This document shows positions 15,363 to 23,392 of a DNA stretch of 33,054 bases, one piece after another. The stretch's first letter is position 1; each line of letters begins with the position of its first letter. This stretch comes from SVTX01 sp045538195 (GTDB lineage Bacteria; Bacillota; Clostridia; Oscillospirales; CAG-272). The DNA is taken from the NCBI GenBank assembly GCA_045538195.1, contig JAZSRA010000054.1:1-33054 (forward strand), read 5' to 3'. The translations under genes were made by a program, and so were the position numbers. The notes under the pieces are model-generated. The model was not told the origin of the DNA, did no database searches, and was given only the letters and a program-made list of their open reading frames with translations.

Positions 15363-16700
15363 ATGTCGATTAAGCTTAGCCACAAGTATTTGTCAAATTT
15401 CATTGCGGAGCATGAGTACAAGAATATTCAGCCTGCGGTCAGCGCGGCTCACAAGCTTCTAACAGAGAAGAGCGGCGCGGGTAAAGATTTTCTCGGTTGG
15501 GTAGACCTTCCCGAGAACTATGACAAGGAGGAATTCGCCAGAATTAAGGCGGCTTCTGCTAAAATTCAGAAGAATTGCGACGTTTTTGTAGTCATCGGTA
15601 TCGGCGGTTCTTATCTCGGAGCAAGAGCGGTTATCGAGTTTCTCAAATCGTCCAACTATAACAATCTTAAAAAGTCCACTCCCGACATCTATTTCGCAGG
15701 ATGTGACATCAGTGCAGTATCTCTTGCCGAGATCGTCGAGCTTTGCGAAGGTCGTGACGTTTGCATCAACGTAATTTCCAAGTCGGGTACCACCACCGAG
15801 CCTGCCGTTGCTTTCAGAGTATTCCGTGAGATGCTTGAAAACAAGTACGGCAAGGATGGCGCAAGAGAGAGGATTTTTGTCACCACCGACAAGGCGCGCG
15901 GAACTCTTAAGAGCTTCTCCACCGAGGCGGGTTATGAGACCTTTGTCGTTCCCGACGACGTTGGAGGCCGTTTCTCGGTACTCACCGCAGTAGGCCTTCT
16001 CCCCATCGCGGTTGCCGGCTGTGATATAGACGCTCTTATGGCGGGAGCTAACGCCGCTCGTCTTGCTTATCAGGACGAGGATATTGAAAAGAATGACGCG
16101 TACAAGTACGCAGCTATCAGAAATATCCTTTACCGTAAAGGAAAAGTGACCGAAATCCTCGTAGGATATGAGAACTACGCAAAGATGCTCAACGAGTGGT
16201 GGAAGCAGCTTTACGGCGAGAGCGAGGGCAAGGATCTCCGCGGAATTTTCCCCGCGTCGGTCATTTTCTCTACCGACCTACACTCCCTCGGTCAGTATAT
16301 TCAGGAGGGTAACAGAAACCTCTTTGAGACCGTAATTTCGGTTGAAAACAACGGTGTTGAGTTCAAAATACCCCACGATCCCAATAATATCGACGGGCTT
16401 AACTTCCTTTCGGGAGTTGATCTTAATACGGTTAAAAAGACCGCTATGCAGGGAACTCTCCTGGCTCACGTTGACGGAGGAGTACCCAACATTCTTATCG
16501 AGGTTTCCGACAGAAACGAATACTGTCTCGGCTATCTGCTTTATTTCTTTGAGCTTGCTTGCGCTGTTTCCGGATATATGCTTGGTGTTAACCCCTTTAA
16601 TCAGCCCGGCGTTGAGGCGTACAAAAAGAATATGTTTGCACTTCTTGGAAAGCCCGGATATGAGGAATTGCGTTCAGAATTGGAAGAAAAATTAAAATAA
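15363..16700 (+). CDS. pgi: Glucose-6-phosphate isomerase
   Basis: The enzyme interconverts glucose-6-phosphate and fructose-6-phosphate in glycolysis and gluconeogenesis. It has 445 residues, the short bacterial form common in Bacillota (about 450), versus about 550 in Escherichia coli. The sugar-phosphate isomerase (SIS) domains show GIGGSYLGAR at residues 79-88 and the phosphate-binding loop SKSGTTTEP at 139-147. The second signature (DLHSLGQYIQEG) carries the conserved His. The C-terminal NPFNQPGVEAYKKN segment, which carries a catalytic Lys, is present. GGGAGG 6 bases before the ATG fixes the start. It has its own promoter and a structured leader, and a separate promoter lies just downstream, so it is likely monocistronic. 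Confidence 0.97.
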   Translation: MSIKLSHKYLSNFIAEHEYKNIQPAVSAAHKLLTEKSGAGKDFLGWVDLPENYDKEEFARIKAASAKIQKNCDVFVVIGIGGSYLGARAVIEFLKSSNYNNLKKSTPDIYFAGCDISAVSLAEIVELCEGRDVCINVISKSGTTTEPAVAFRVFREMLENKYGKDGARERIFVTTDKARGTLKSFSTEAGYETFVVPDDVGGRFSVLTAVGLLPIAVAGCDIDALMAGANAARLAYQDEDIEKNDAYKYAAIRNILYRKGKVTEILVGYENYAKMLNEWWKQLYGESEGKDLRGIFPASVIFSTDLHSLGQYIQEGNRNLFETVISVENNGVEFKIPHDPNNIDGLNFLSGVDLNTVKKTAMQGTLLAHVDGGVPNILIEVSDRNEYCLGYLLYFFELACAVSGYMLGVNPFNQPGVEAYKKNMFALLGKPGYEELRSELEEKLK

Positions 16701-16725
16701 TTCTGCACAAATTTAATTTTCCTAC

Positions 16726-16754
16726 TTGCAATTTTTAGTAAACTATGCTATAAT
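16726..16754 (+). promoter_or_regulatory. Consensus promoter of the small P-loop gene
   Basis: TTGCAA (16726-16731), 17 bp, perfect TATAAT (16749-16754). The leader carries a CCAC-AAGG-GTGG mini-hairpin just before the ribosome site. Confidence 0.8.
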
Positions 16755-16829
16755 TGTATAAAGACAATTAAATTCCGCAGGGAAAGTTAAAAATACAGAG
16801 CCACAAGGGTGGCAGAAGGAGTACACATT

Positions 16830-17237
16830 ATGGTTAAACTTATCATCGGCGTCAAGGGAACCGGCAAGACAAAGGCTCTTATTTCCATGGTAAACGAGGC
16901 GGCAGAAAAGAGTAGCGGCAACGTTGTTTGTATCGAAAAGGGAGTAGGTCTCCGTTTTGATATAAAGCCCAGTGTTCGTCTTATCAATACTAACGAGTAT
17001 TTTGTATTCGACGCAGAGGCTCTCTATGGATTCGTAGCAGGTATTCTTGCAAGCAACCATGACGTTACCGATCTCTTTATAGACGGCGCCCTCAAGATAT
17101 CAAACAACGATATCGCAGGCTTCGAGGCATTCCTCAAGGAGGTTGATGAGCTTGCATCCAAGCTCGACGTTAACGTTGTTCTCACATCCTCCATTCCTGC
17201 AGAGGAAGCAAGTGATCTCGTAAAGAAGTATATCTGA
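16830..17237 (+). CDS. Small P-loop NTPase-like protein, function unknown
   Basis: This is a 135-residue cytoplasmic protein. A Walker A motif, GVKGTGKT, is at residues 7-14, and a hydrophobic strand ending in Asp (DLFIDG) could serve as Walker B. The rest resembles a compact alpha/beta fold: a strand VVCIEKG after the first helix, and a closing strand NVVLTSSIP. Similar short clostridial proteins are sometimes labelled 'twitching motility protein PilT', but nothing here supports a pilus role; PilT is about 350 residues with its own motifs. AGAAGGAG ends 8 bases before the ATG at 16830, so I reject the in-frame GTG at 16809, which lies before that site. It has its own strong promoter and is probably transcribed alone. 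Confidence 0.8.
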   Translation: MVKLIIGVKGTGKTKALISMVNEAAEKSSGNVVCIEKGVGLRFDIKPSVRLINTNEYFVFDAEALYGFVAGILASNHDVTDLFIDGALKISNNDIAGFEAFLKEVDELASKLDVNVVLTSSIPAEEASDLVKKYI

Positions 17238-17305
17238 TCGGGTTTTGATATATAATATCGTTTTTATCGTGACGTGTAGCTGTCTCTGATAAAGTGCGAG
17301 CGTTC

Positions 17306-17347
17306 GGGGTGTAAGCAGATTTTTGTTTGCACCCCAATAGTTTTTGT
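17306..17347 (+). terminator. Probable terminator after the P-loop gene
   Basis: GGGGTG (17306-17311) pairs with CACCCC (17330-17335), with further A-T pairs in the stem and a T run 5 bases after it. It lies only about 30 bases before the next start codon, so an attenuator-like role is also possible. Confidence 0.5.
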
Positions 17348-17366
17348 CCCATTGGAGAATTTGTAT

Positions 17367-17849
17367 ATGAATATAAAGATCTTGAAGATCCTTGCCAATA
17401 ATGCCCGTTGCTCGATCGAGGATATAGCAACTATGACGGGTCTTGGTCAGGATGAAGTAAAAAATAATATAAAGGAGCTTGAAGCCGCAGGAATAATCAA
17501 GGGATATAAGGCGGTCATAGACTGGGAAAAGCTTGACAATGCTTATGTCAGCGCCCTTATTGAGCTTAAGGTCATTCCTCAGGAGGAATACGGTTTTGAA
17601 AAGATCGCCGAGACGGTGATGAAATACAGAGAAGTAGAGACGGTCTATCTTATGTCCGGCTCTTACGACCTTACCGTTATCGTCAAGGGAAAGACCTTTC
17701 AAGAGGTTGCCATGTTCGTTGCCAAGGAGCTTGCTACCATGCACGGCGTGACAAGCACCGCAACACATTTCGTGCTTCGTCGCTATAAAGAGCTTGACGT
17801 AGAGCTTGTAGGCGAGGAGCGGGACGACAGAGGTGCTTATTCCTTATGA
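17367..17849 (+). CDS. Lrp/AsnC-family transcriptional regulator
   Basis: This is a 160-residue DNA-binding regulator. The N-terminal winged helix-turn-helix (about residues 5-50, DIATMTGLGQDEVKNNIKELEAAG) is followed by a ligand-sensing RAM domain (about 60-150), which in this family binds amino acids and drives oligomerisation. The start ATG at 17367 follows TTGGAG at 17352-17357; the in-frame TTG at 17352 is part of that ribosome site. Its stop overlaps the start of the aminotransferase gene (ATGA), so the two are translationally coupled. The arrangement resembles the Bacillus subtilis alaR-alaT (yugG-yugH) pair, where the Lrp-type protein controls an alanine aminotransferase. A similar role here is inference. 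Confidence 0.92.
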   Translation: MNIKILKILANNARCSIEDIATMTGLGQDEVKNNIKELEAAGIIKGYKAVIDWEKLDNAYVSALIELKVIPQEEYGFEKIAETVMKYREVETVYLMSGSYDLTVIVKGKTFQEVAMFVAKELATMHGVTSTATHFVLRRYKELDVELVGEERDDRGAYSL

Positions 17850-19018
17850 TCGACTACGAAAAAATACTGAATCCCACGGTAACTCGCGATATAAAGCCCT
17901 CGGGGATCAGAAGGTTTTTTGATATTGCCGCAAGCATGGAGGGGGTCATATCTCTTGGTGTTGGTGAGCCTGATTTTCCTACGCCTTGGCATATCCGTCG
18001 CGCGGGAATAAAATCGCTTGAGAACAGTAAGACCAGATATACCTCCAATTCGGGACTTATCGAGCTTCGCAAGGAGATCTGCAAATATATCTCCCGCAGA
18101 TATAACGTAAGCTATGATCCGCGTAGTGAGGTTCTTGTAACCGTCGGCGGCAGCGAAGGCATTGACGGAGCTATCCGCGCCCTTGTCGCCCCCGGTGACG
18201 AGGTTATCATTCCTCAACCGAGCTTCGTCTGCTACGAGCCTATCGTCCGTCTGGCGGGCGGTGTTCCCGTTATCGTCGAGCTTAAAGCCGAAAACGAATT
18301 TCGCTTGACCGCAAAGGAGTTGCGCGAGGCTATAACAGAAAAAACCAAGCTTTTGGTCTTTCCTTTTCCAAGTAACCCTACGGGGGCGATCATGGAAAGG
18401 GAAGATCTTGAAGCGATCGCGGAGGTCTTGCGAGAGACCGACGTCTGCGTACTCTCCGACGAGATATATTCCGAGCTGACATACGGCGGTAAGCGTCATG
18501 TGTCTATCGCGTCTATCGACGGAATGCGTGAGAGAACCGTGCTTGTCAACGGATTTTCCAAGTCCTATTCGATGACCGGATGGAGGATGGGCTACGCCTG
18601 CGCTCCCGCCCCTATTATCGCGCAGATGACAAAGATACACCAGTTCGCTATTATGAGCGCGCCTACTACTTCGCAGTACGCGGCGGTTGAGGCGCTTCGT
18701 AACGGAGACGAAGACGTTGAGCGGATGGTCGCCGAGTACGATATGCGCCGCAGACTGATAGTCCACGGCTTCAACAAGCTTGGCATGGACTGCTTTGAAC
18801 CCAAGGGGGCGTTTTATTGCTTTCCGTCGATAAAAAAGACGGGGATGAGCAGCGAGGAGTACTGCGAAAAGCTGTTGATTTCAAAGAAAGTAGCAGTAGT
18901 TCCGGGAAGTGCCTTTGGTGATTGCGGAGAAGGCTTTATAAGAGTCTCTTATTGCTATTCAACAGACCATATCAAGGAAGCTCTTTCGAGAATTGAAGAA
19001 TTTTTATCGGAAATTTGA
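17846..19018 (+). CDS. PLP-dependent aminotransferase, class I/II (AspC/AlaT-like)
   Basis: This fold-type I aminotransferase transfers an amino group between an amino acid and a 2-oxo acid. It has 390 residues, typical length. The PLP-binding lysine is Lys239 in FSKSYSMTGWR. Other cofactor and substrate contacts are visible: the NPTG turn at 177-180, Asp205 in SDEIY, the early GEPDFPTP substrate loop and a C-terminal Arg segment (GFIRVSYC). The start overlaps the stop of the Lrp gene by 4 bases. Substrate cannot be read from the sequence: aspartate, alanine or an aromatic amino acid are all possible. The coupled Lrp regulator favours alanine, by analogy with alaR-alaT of Bacillus subtilis. 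Confidence 0.92.
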   Translation: MIDYEKILNPTVTRDIKPSGIRRFFDIAASMEGVISLGVGEPDFPTPWHIRRAGIKSLENSKTRYTSNSGLIELRKEICKYISRRYNVSYDPRSEVLVTVGGSEGIDGAIRALVAPGDEVIIPQPSFVCYEPIVRLAGGVPVIVELKAENEFRLTAKELREAITEKTKLLVFPFPSNPTGAIMEREDLEAIAEVLRETDVCVLSDEIYSELTYGGKRHVSIASIDGMRERTVLVNGFSKSYSMTGWRMGYACAPAPIIAQMTKIHQFAIMSAPTTSQYAAVEALRNGDEDVERMVAEYDMRRRLIVHGFNKLGMDCFEPKGAFYCFPSIKKTGMSSEEYCEKLLISKKVAVVPGSAFGDCGEGFIRVSYCYSTDHIKEALSRIEEFLSEI

Positions 19019-19100
19019 TAGAAACGCAAAAATGTGAATATTTATTCTGAAATTTAAAAAATATGCAGACTGTTTTGTCTGCTTTGCATTGAGGTAACTA

Positions 19101-19877
19101 ATGAAACTCTCTCAAAAAGACAGAAATTTGAAAAAAAAGCTGTATGCCGCCTTTGCGATAGCGGGAATAATTCTGTACGGACTGTATTGCTTTGTTATAT
19201 CGCCTATTTGGGTTTATACAAGTAATGACATCGCGTACGATCCCATTATTTCGGAAGTGCTTAATTTCATCGGCAGAATAGTAGAGATACTTGCAATCTC
19301 ATGCTTTTGCGCCGCGGTGATATACGGCGTCTACCGCTTTAGCGCGTCAAATTTTGTAGGTGGATACTTAATTTTCTGCGGAATGGCTCTGTATAAATAT
19401 ACCGCAAACGTTGCCGTAAATTGGATAACCGAGGGTAGTATTCCCGTAGATTTCTGGAAGGATCTCCTATTTGCCGTGGGATATGCAGTCATCGAGATCG
19501 CTCCTTATGTCATAACCTTTTTCATAGTAAAGGGTATAATAAAGAATTATCACGATGAGGCGAGTCTGCTCAAAAAAGCGGGCAGAGAGAAAAATCCTTT
19601 GCCCATTGAAGGATTGATCGGCTTTTCTAACTGTCTGTTGGCCTCGTCCTTTGTTTGTGCAGTAACGGTTCTCGTAACAAAACTCGGAGGACAGCTGATA
19701 TACGATATTCAGACCGTCGTCGTTATCACAAACGTTCCCTTGATGATACTTGATTACTCTACAAACGTAATATTCGCCGTGCTGTGTTATTTTGTTATAA
19801 TACTCGTGATATCGTTTTTGGAAGAGTATTTTGAGGGAGACGGCGAGGAGCGTCGTCGCAAGAAACGCGCCCGTTGA
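19101..19877 (+). CDS. Predicted six-helix membrane protein, unknown
   Basis: I do not recognise this 258-residue protein. Hydrophobic segments suggest about six transmembrane helices (roughly residues 14-36, 50-75, 83-105, 118-145, 170-195 and 205-238). The N-terminus is basic (KDRNLKKK) and the C-terminus ends in a charged tail rich in Glu, then Arg/Lys (EYFEGDGEERRRKKRAR), which probably lies in the cytoplasm. A polar loop (KNYHDEASLLKKAGREKNP) separates helices 4 and 5. No transporter, enzyme or sensor motif is visible. GAGGTAA before the ATG supports the start. It follows the aminotransferase by 82 bases and is closed by a strong terminator, so it may be the last gene of that operon, but no functional link can be shown. 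Confidence 0.8.
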   Translation: MKLSQKDRNLKKKLYAAFAIAGIILYGLYCFVISPIWVYTSNDIAYDPIISEVLNFIGRIVEILAISCFCAAVIYGVYRFSASNFVGGYLIFCGMALYKYTANVAVNWITEGSIPVDFWKDLLFAVGYAVIEIAPYVITFFIVKGIIKNYHDEASLLKKAGREKNPLPIEGLIGFSNCLLASSFVCAVTVLVTKLGGQLIYDIQTVVVITNVPLMILDYSTNVIFAVLCYFVIILVISFLEEYFEGDGEERRRKKRAR

Positions 19878-19897
19878 ATTGAAAATTAATACGTCTG

Positions 19898-19936
19898 ACC
19901 GTTCCGCCAAGAAACCTCTTGACGGAACGGTTTTTT
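19898..19936 (+). terminator. Strong intrinsic terminator after the membrane protein gene
   Basis: CCGTTCCGCCAAG pairs with CTTGACGGAACGG (one mismatch) around AAACCT, followed by T6. It lies 20 bases after the stop codon. Confidence 0.95.
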
Positions 19937-20008
19937 GCCTGTAACAATATATTTTGACAATTATTGTCGCACAATGATAAAAAAAGCTTATATTATTTAA
20001 GAAATCCC

Positions 20009-20037
20009 TTGACTTTTAAATTAAATATCTGTATAAT
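20009..20037 (+). promoter_or_regulatory. Promoter of pncB
   Basis: TTGACT (20009-20014), 17 bp, perfect TATAAT (20032-20037). The leader is about 65 bases. The pncB-cdaA-cdaR-FAD dehydrogenase genes may all be read from here, since no terminator is seen between them. Confidence 0.8.
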
Positions 20038-20109
20038 ATATATAATAATTTATAATGGACTATTGTGCAAATTTTTTAAACAGCTATCAACCGAGAAAGG
20101 AAGTTAAAA

Positions 20110-21573
20110 ATGAAAAACATAAGCAGAAACCTTACGATGCTTTGCGACTTTTATGAGCTTACCATGAGCAACGGCTATTTCAAGTGTGGAATCAAGGATA
20201 AGACCGTTTATTTTGACGTGTTTTACAGAGATAATCCCGATGGCGGCGGCTTTGCCGTGGTTGCGGGACTTGAGCAAATAGTCGAGTACGTCAACGATCT
20301 TCATTTCGATGAGGATGATATTGCTTATCTGCGATCAAAGAATATTTTTGACGAGGGATTCCTTGAATATCTCCGTGATTTTAAATTTACGGGAGATATA
20401 TGGGCTATTCCCGAGGGAACGGTGGTCTTCCCCGGAGAGCCGCTTATGACGGTAAGAGCGAAGGCGATCGAGGCGCAGTTTATTGAGACATATATCCTGA
20501 TGATGATAAACCACCAGTCGCTTATTGCTACAAAGGCGGCAAGACTTACGAGATCGGCAAAGGGCAGACTTGTCAGTGAGTTCGGCTCTCGCAGAGCGCA
20601 GGGTGCCGATGCGGCGATACTCGGCGCGAGAGCGGCTTACATCGGCGGTGCGGGAGCAACGGCATGTACCATTACCGATCAAGTGTTTGGCGTTCCCGCT
20701 ACGGGAACGATGGCACACGCATGGGTGCAGATGTTTGATACCGAGTACGAGGCGTTCAAGACCTACTGTGAGATATATCCCAATAACGCAACACTTCTGG
20801 TCGATACCTACAACGTTATCGAGTCGGGTGTTCCCAACGCGATCAAGGTGTTTAACGAGGTTCTGAAACCCCGTGGAATTACCAAGTGCGGTATTCGTAT
20901 CGACTCGGGAGACATTACCTATCTCACCAAGAAGTGCCGTAAGATGCTTGACGATGCTGGCTGGACCGAGTGCAAGATAATCGTTTCCAACTCTCTTGAC
21001 GAGTATATAATCCGCGAGCTTATCCGTCAGGGCGCGGAGGTTGACGGCTTTGGCGTCGGCGAGAGACTGATCACCGCCAAGAGCCACCCCGTTTTCGGAG
21101 CGGTATATAAGCTTTGCGCGGTTGAGGACGAGGACGGAACCGTCCGACCCAAGATCAAGATAAGCGAAAACGTAGGTAAGATAACAACCCCGCATTTCAA
21201 GAAGCTTTACAGACTCCGCGGCAGAGATACCGGCAAGGCAGAGGCAGACCTCATCTGCGTTTACGATGAGGTGATCGATGACACCAAGCCTATTGAAATA
21301 TTCGATCCCCTCCACGTCTGGAAAAGAAAGATTATGGAGAACTTTACCGCGGAGGAGCTTCTCGTTCAGGTGTTCAAGAACGGAAAACAAGTGTACAAGC
21401 TTCCTACCATTGAGGAGATAAGAGCGCATCACAAGCGCGAGATCGAAGGAATGTGGGAGGAGGTAAGGAGATTTACCAATCCTCATAACTACTACGTCGA
21501 CCTCTCGGAAAAGCTTTGGAATATTAAGCACAATATGCTCAAGGCGGGAGCAAACTCCAACAAGAAGGATTAA
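20110..21573 (+). CDS. pncB: Nicotinate phosphoribosyltransferase
   Basis: This salvage enzyme of NAD synthesis joins nicotinate to PRPP, with ATP hydrolysis, to give nicotinate mononucleotide. It has 487 residues, the length of the Bacillota-type enzyme. The regulatory His that is phosphorylated in the family is His203 in GTMAHAWVQMF. The phosphoribosyl-binding region RIDSGDITYLTK and the following ISNSLDE-like strand (IVSNSLDEY) and GFGVGERL loop are intact. The N-terminus LTMLCDFYELTMSNGYF is characteristic. AAAGGAAG 7 bases before the ATG fixes the start, and a consensus promoter lies upstream. cdaA follows after 56 bases without a terminator, so cotranscription with the c-di-AMP genes is likely. 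Confidence 0.97.
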   Translation: MKNISRNLTMLCDFYELTMSNGYFKCGIKDKTVYFDVFYRDNPDGGGFAVVAGLEQIVEYVNDLHFDEDDIAYLRSKNIFDEGFLEYLRDFKFTGDIWAIPEGTVVFPGEPLMTVRAKAIEAQFIETYILMMINHQSLIATKAARLTRSAKGRLVSEFGSRRAQGADAAILGARAAYIGGAGATACTITDQVFGVPATGTMAHAWVQMFDTEYEAFKTYCEIYPNNATLLVDTYNVIESGVPNAIKVFNEVLKPRGITKCGIRIDSGDITYLTKKCRKMLDDAGWTECKIIVSNSLDEYIIRELIRQGAEVDGFGVGERLITAKSHPVFGAVYKLCAVEDEDGTVRPKIKISENVGKITTPHFKKLYRLRGRDTGKAEADLICVYDEVIDDTKPIEIFDPLHVWKRKIMENFTAEELLVQVFKNGKQVYKLPTIEEIRAHHKREIEGMWEEVRRFTNPHNYYVDLSEKLWNIKHNMLKAGANSNKKD

Positions 21574-21629
21574 CAAGACGGCACGGTGAGCGGCAAATTC
21601 CGTACAATATTGCAGAAAGGAACTGAAAA

Positions 21630-22604
21630 ATGCTTGAAATAACGGCGTTAACATCTATATCGCTTTGGGATAGCCTACTTAGCTTTGTGAAGGACTATAT
21701 TTTATTTCCCATCGTTAATATAGAGCTTGTTAATATACTTGATATACTTCTTTTGAGCCAATTGATCTATATGGTTTACAAATTCGTCCGCGACAGACAC
21801 GCAGGCAGAACCATTGTAGGTCTCGGACTCCTTATAGCGCTTTACATAGTCAGCGATATTTTGGGAATGGTGGCTATCAATTCTATTCTTCAAAACTTCT
21901 ATACCGTCGGTATTATAGCCGTGGTGATACTTTTTCAGCCCGAGCTTCGCGACGTTCTTGAGGAGTTCGGCGCTACTACGTCCATGAACTTAAAGAGAAT
22001 AAGAAACCGTCACACCACCGACGATGAAAAGACGCTCCACATGGTTGATGAGATCAGCGCGGCGGCGTTTGAGCTTTCCTCCAAGGGAGAGGGAGCTTTG
22101 ATCGTGCTTGAGCGCAAGAGCAGACTTCGCAATCAAATGTCCGAGGGAACCCCTATTGACGCTGTAGTCTCTCGCCAGTTGCTTTGCAATATTTTCGTCA
22201 ACAAATCTCCTCTCCACGATGGAGCGGTAATTATCAGAGACGGCAGGATCGTGGTGGCGTCCAGTAAATCGAAAACGATCTCCGAGAACAATCCTCAACT
22301 TGAAGGCCTCGGTACCCGCCACAGAGCGGCGTTCAAGATCTGTGAGGTCAGTGACGCCGTAGTTATCGTGGTGTCCGAGGAGTCGGGTAATATCTCGGTT
22401 GCCAACAACAAGCTCTTAAAGAGAGATTATCACGATATAGGCAAGGGTGGAAAGCACAAGTCCAGCGACCTTCGCGACGATCTCTTTAAGCTTTTGACGG
22501 GTAAGAACGTTTCCGAAATGCTTATCAAGCCCGAAAAAAAGACAAGATCTTCTCAAAAAAACGATAAGATCGAAGAAAATAACGGACAAGGAGGTGCTGA
22601 CTGA
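21630..22604 (+). CDS. cdaA: Diadenylate cyclase CdaA (c-di-AMP synthase)
   Basis: This membrane-bound enzyme condenses two ATP into cyclic di-AMP, the second messenger that controls potassium/osmolyte balance and cell wall homeostasis. Three transmembrane helices are seen near residues 34-52, 62-80 and 85-103. The DAC domain follows, with both active-site motifs: DGA at 197-199 (PLHDGAVIIRDG) and RHR at 230-232 (GTRHRAA). At 324 residues it is longer than Bacillus subtilis CdaA (273); the excess is a Lys/Glu/Asn-rich C-terminal tail of about 45 residues that looks disordered. AGAAAGGAA precedes the ATG. cdaR starts 2 bases after the stop, with its ribosome site AAGGAGGTG inside the end of cdaA. 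Confidence 0.97.
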   Translation: MLEITALTSISLWDSLLSFVKDYILFPIVNIELVNILDILLLSQLIYMVYKFVRDRHAGRTIVGLGLLIALYIVSDILGMVAINSILQNFYTVGIIAVVILFQPELRDVLEEFGATTSMNLKRIRNRHTTDDEKTLHMVDEISAAAFELSSKGEGALIVLERKSRLRNQMSEGTPIDAVVSRQLLCNIFVNKSPLHDGAVIIRDGRIVVASSKSKTISENNPQLEGLGTRHRAAFKICEVSDAVVIVVSEESGNISVANNKLLKRDYHDIGKGGKHKSSDLRDDLFKLLTGKNVSEMLIKPEKKTRSSQKNDKIEENNGQGGAD

Positions 22605-22606
22605 TC

Positions 22607-23386
22607 ATGAAACAGTTTGATTTTATGAAGGACCCCGACAATAAAGGGGCTGACGCCATAACGGTAGAGCATACTCCGAAAAGAAAGCTTGACCTGTTTC
22701 CGAGAATAGTTTGTCTTCTTGTGGCTCTCGGAATATGGATCTATATGGTCAACATGAACGATACTGATGCAACGGAAACCATTACGCTCAGAATCGAGCT
22801 GACGGGTGTCGATACTCTTGAAGGCGAGGGAATGATGGTGTACGGATTTGATGAAAGAACCGTCACCGTTACCGTCAAGGGAACAAACAGGGATCTCAAA
22901 CAGTTTGACGAGTCGGGATACAAGGCGACCGTTGACGTTATCGGAATTACCGAGGCAAAGGTCAACAATCTGCCTATAACCATAAAGACCCCCGCAAATA
23001 CCAGCATTACCGTTGAAAGTCTGACTCCCGGTAACGTGCTGGTGATCTCGGATTTCATAGAGATCAAAACCATCGAGAATATAAGAATTGCCTTTGGCTC
23101 TGTTGGTGATAGATCCTTTACGGGAGAAGTGTCGGTCGCATCGCTTGATATAAAGGGACCCCGTGAGATAGTGTCAAGGATAGTTGACGTTGAGTTTAAG
23201 ATCGACGGCGATTTCAAGGACGGTCAGGAGATAAACAGCTTTTCCGCAGTGAAATTTTACGACGTTAACAACGAAGAAGTGGACGTCAGAGGCTCGGTCA
23301 CTATTCTTACAAAGGAGATCTCGGTGATCGTTACCGAGGAAACAAGCTCATCCGAGAGCGCGGAGAGTACGGAGGAGACCGAATAA
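22607..23386 (+). CDS. cdaR: CdaR, YbbR-domain regulator of CdaA
   Basis: This is an extracytoplasmic partner of the diadenylate cyclase, anchored by one transmembrane helix (about residues 31-48, LFPRIVCLLVALGIWIYM). The outside part contains about two YbbR repeats, shown by segments such as TITLRIELTGV, VTVKGTNRDLKQF, IKGPREIVSRI and VEFKIDG. At 259 residues it is shorter than the four-repeat Bacillus subtilis protein. The C-terminus is a Ser/Glu/Thr-rich tail (EETSSSESAESTEETE). Overlapping spacing with cdaA implies a joint complex at the membrane. In many Bacillota the next gene is glmM; here a FAD-dependent dehydrogenase follows instead. Confidence 0.93.
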   Translation: MKQFDFMKDPDNKGADAITVEHTPKRKLDLFPRIVCLLVALGIWIYMVNMNDTDATETITLRIELTGVDTLEGEGMMVYGFDERTVTVTVKGTNRDLKQFDESGYKATVDVIGITEAKVNNLPITIKTPANTSITVESLTPGNVLVISDFIEIKTIENIRIAFGSVGDRSFTGEVSVASLDIKGPREIVSRIVDVEFKIDGDFKDGQEINSFSAVKFYDVNNEEVDVRGSVTILTKEISVIVTEETSSSESAESTEETE

Positions 23387-23392
23387 TTAACG

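Noticed and set aside
16830..17237. Twitching motility ATPase PilT
   Set aside because: It is far too short, lacks the Asp/His box motifs, and no pilus genes are nearby.
20335..21654. Antisense ORFs of 300-440 codons opposite pncB, relA, proS and the aminotransferase gene
   Set aside because: Each overlaps a well-supported gene on the other strand. The recurring pattern across many housekeeping genes points to codon bias, not coding.
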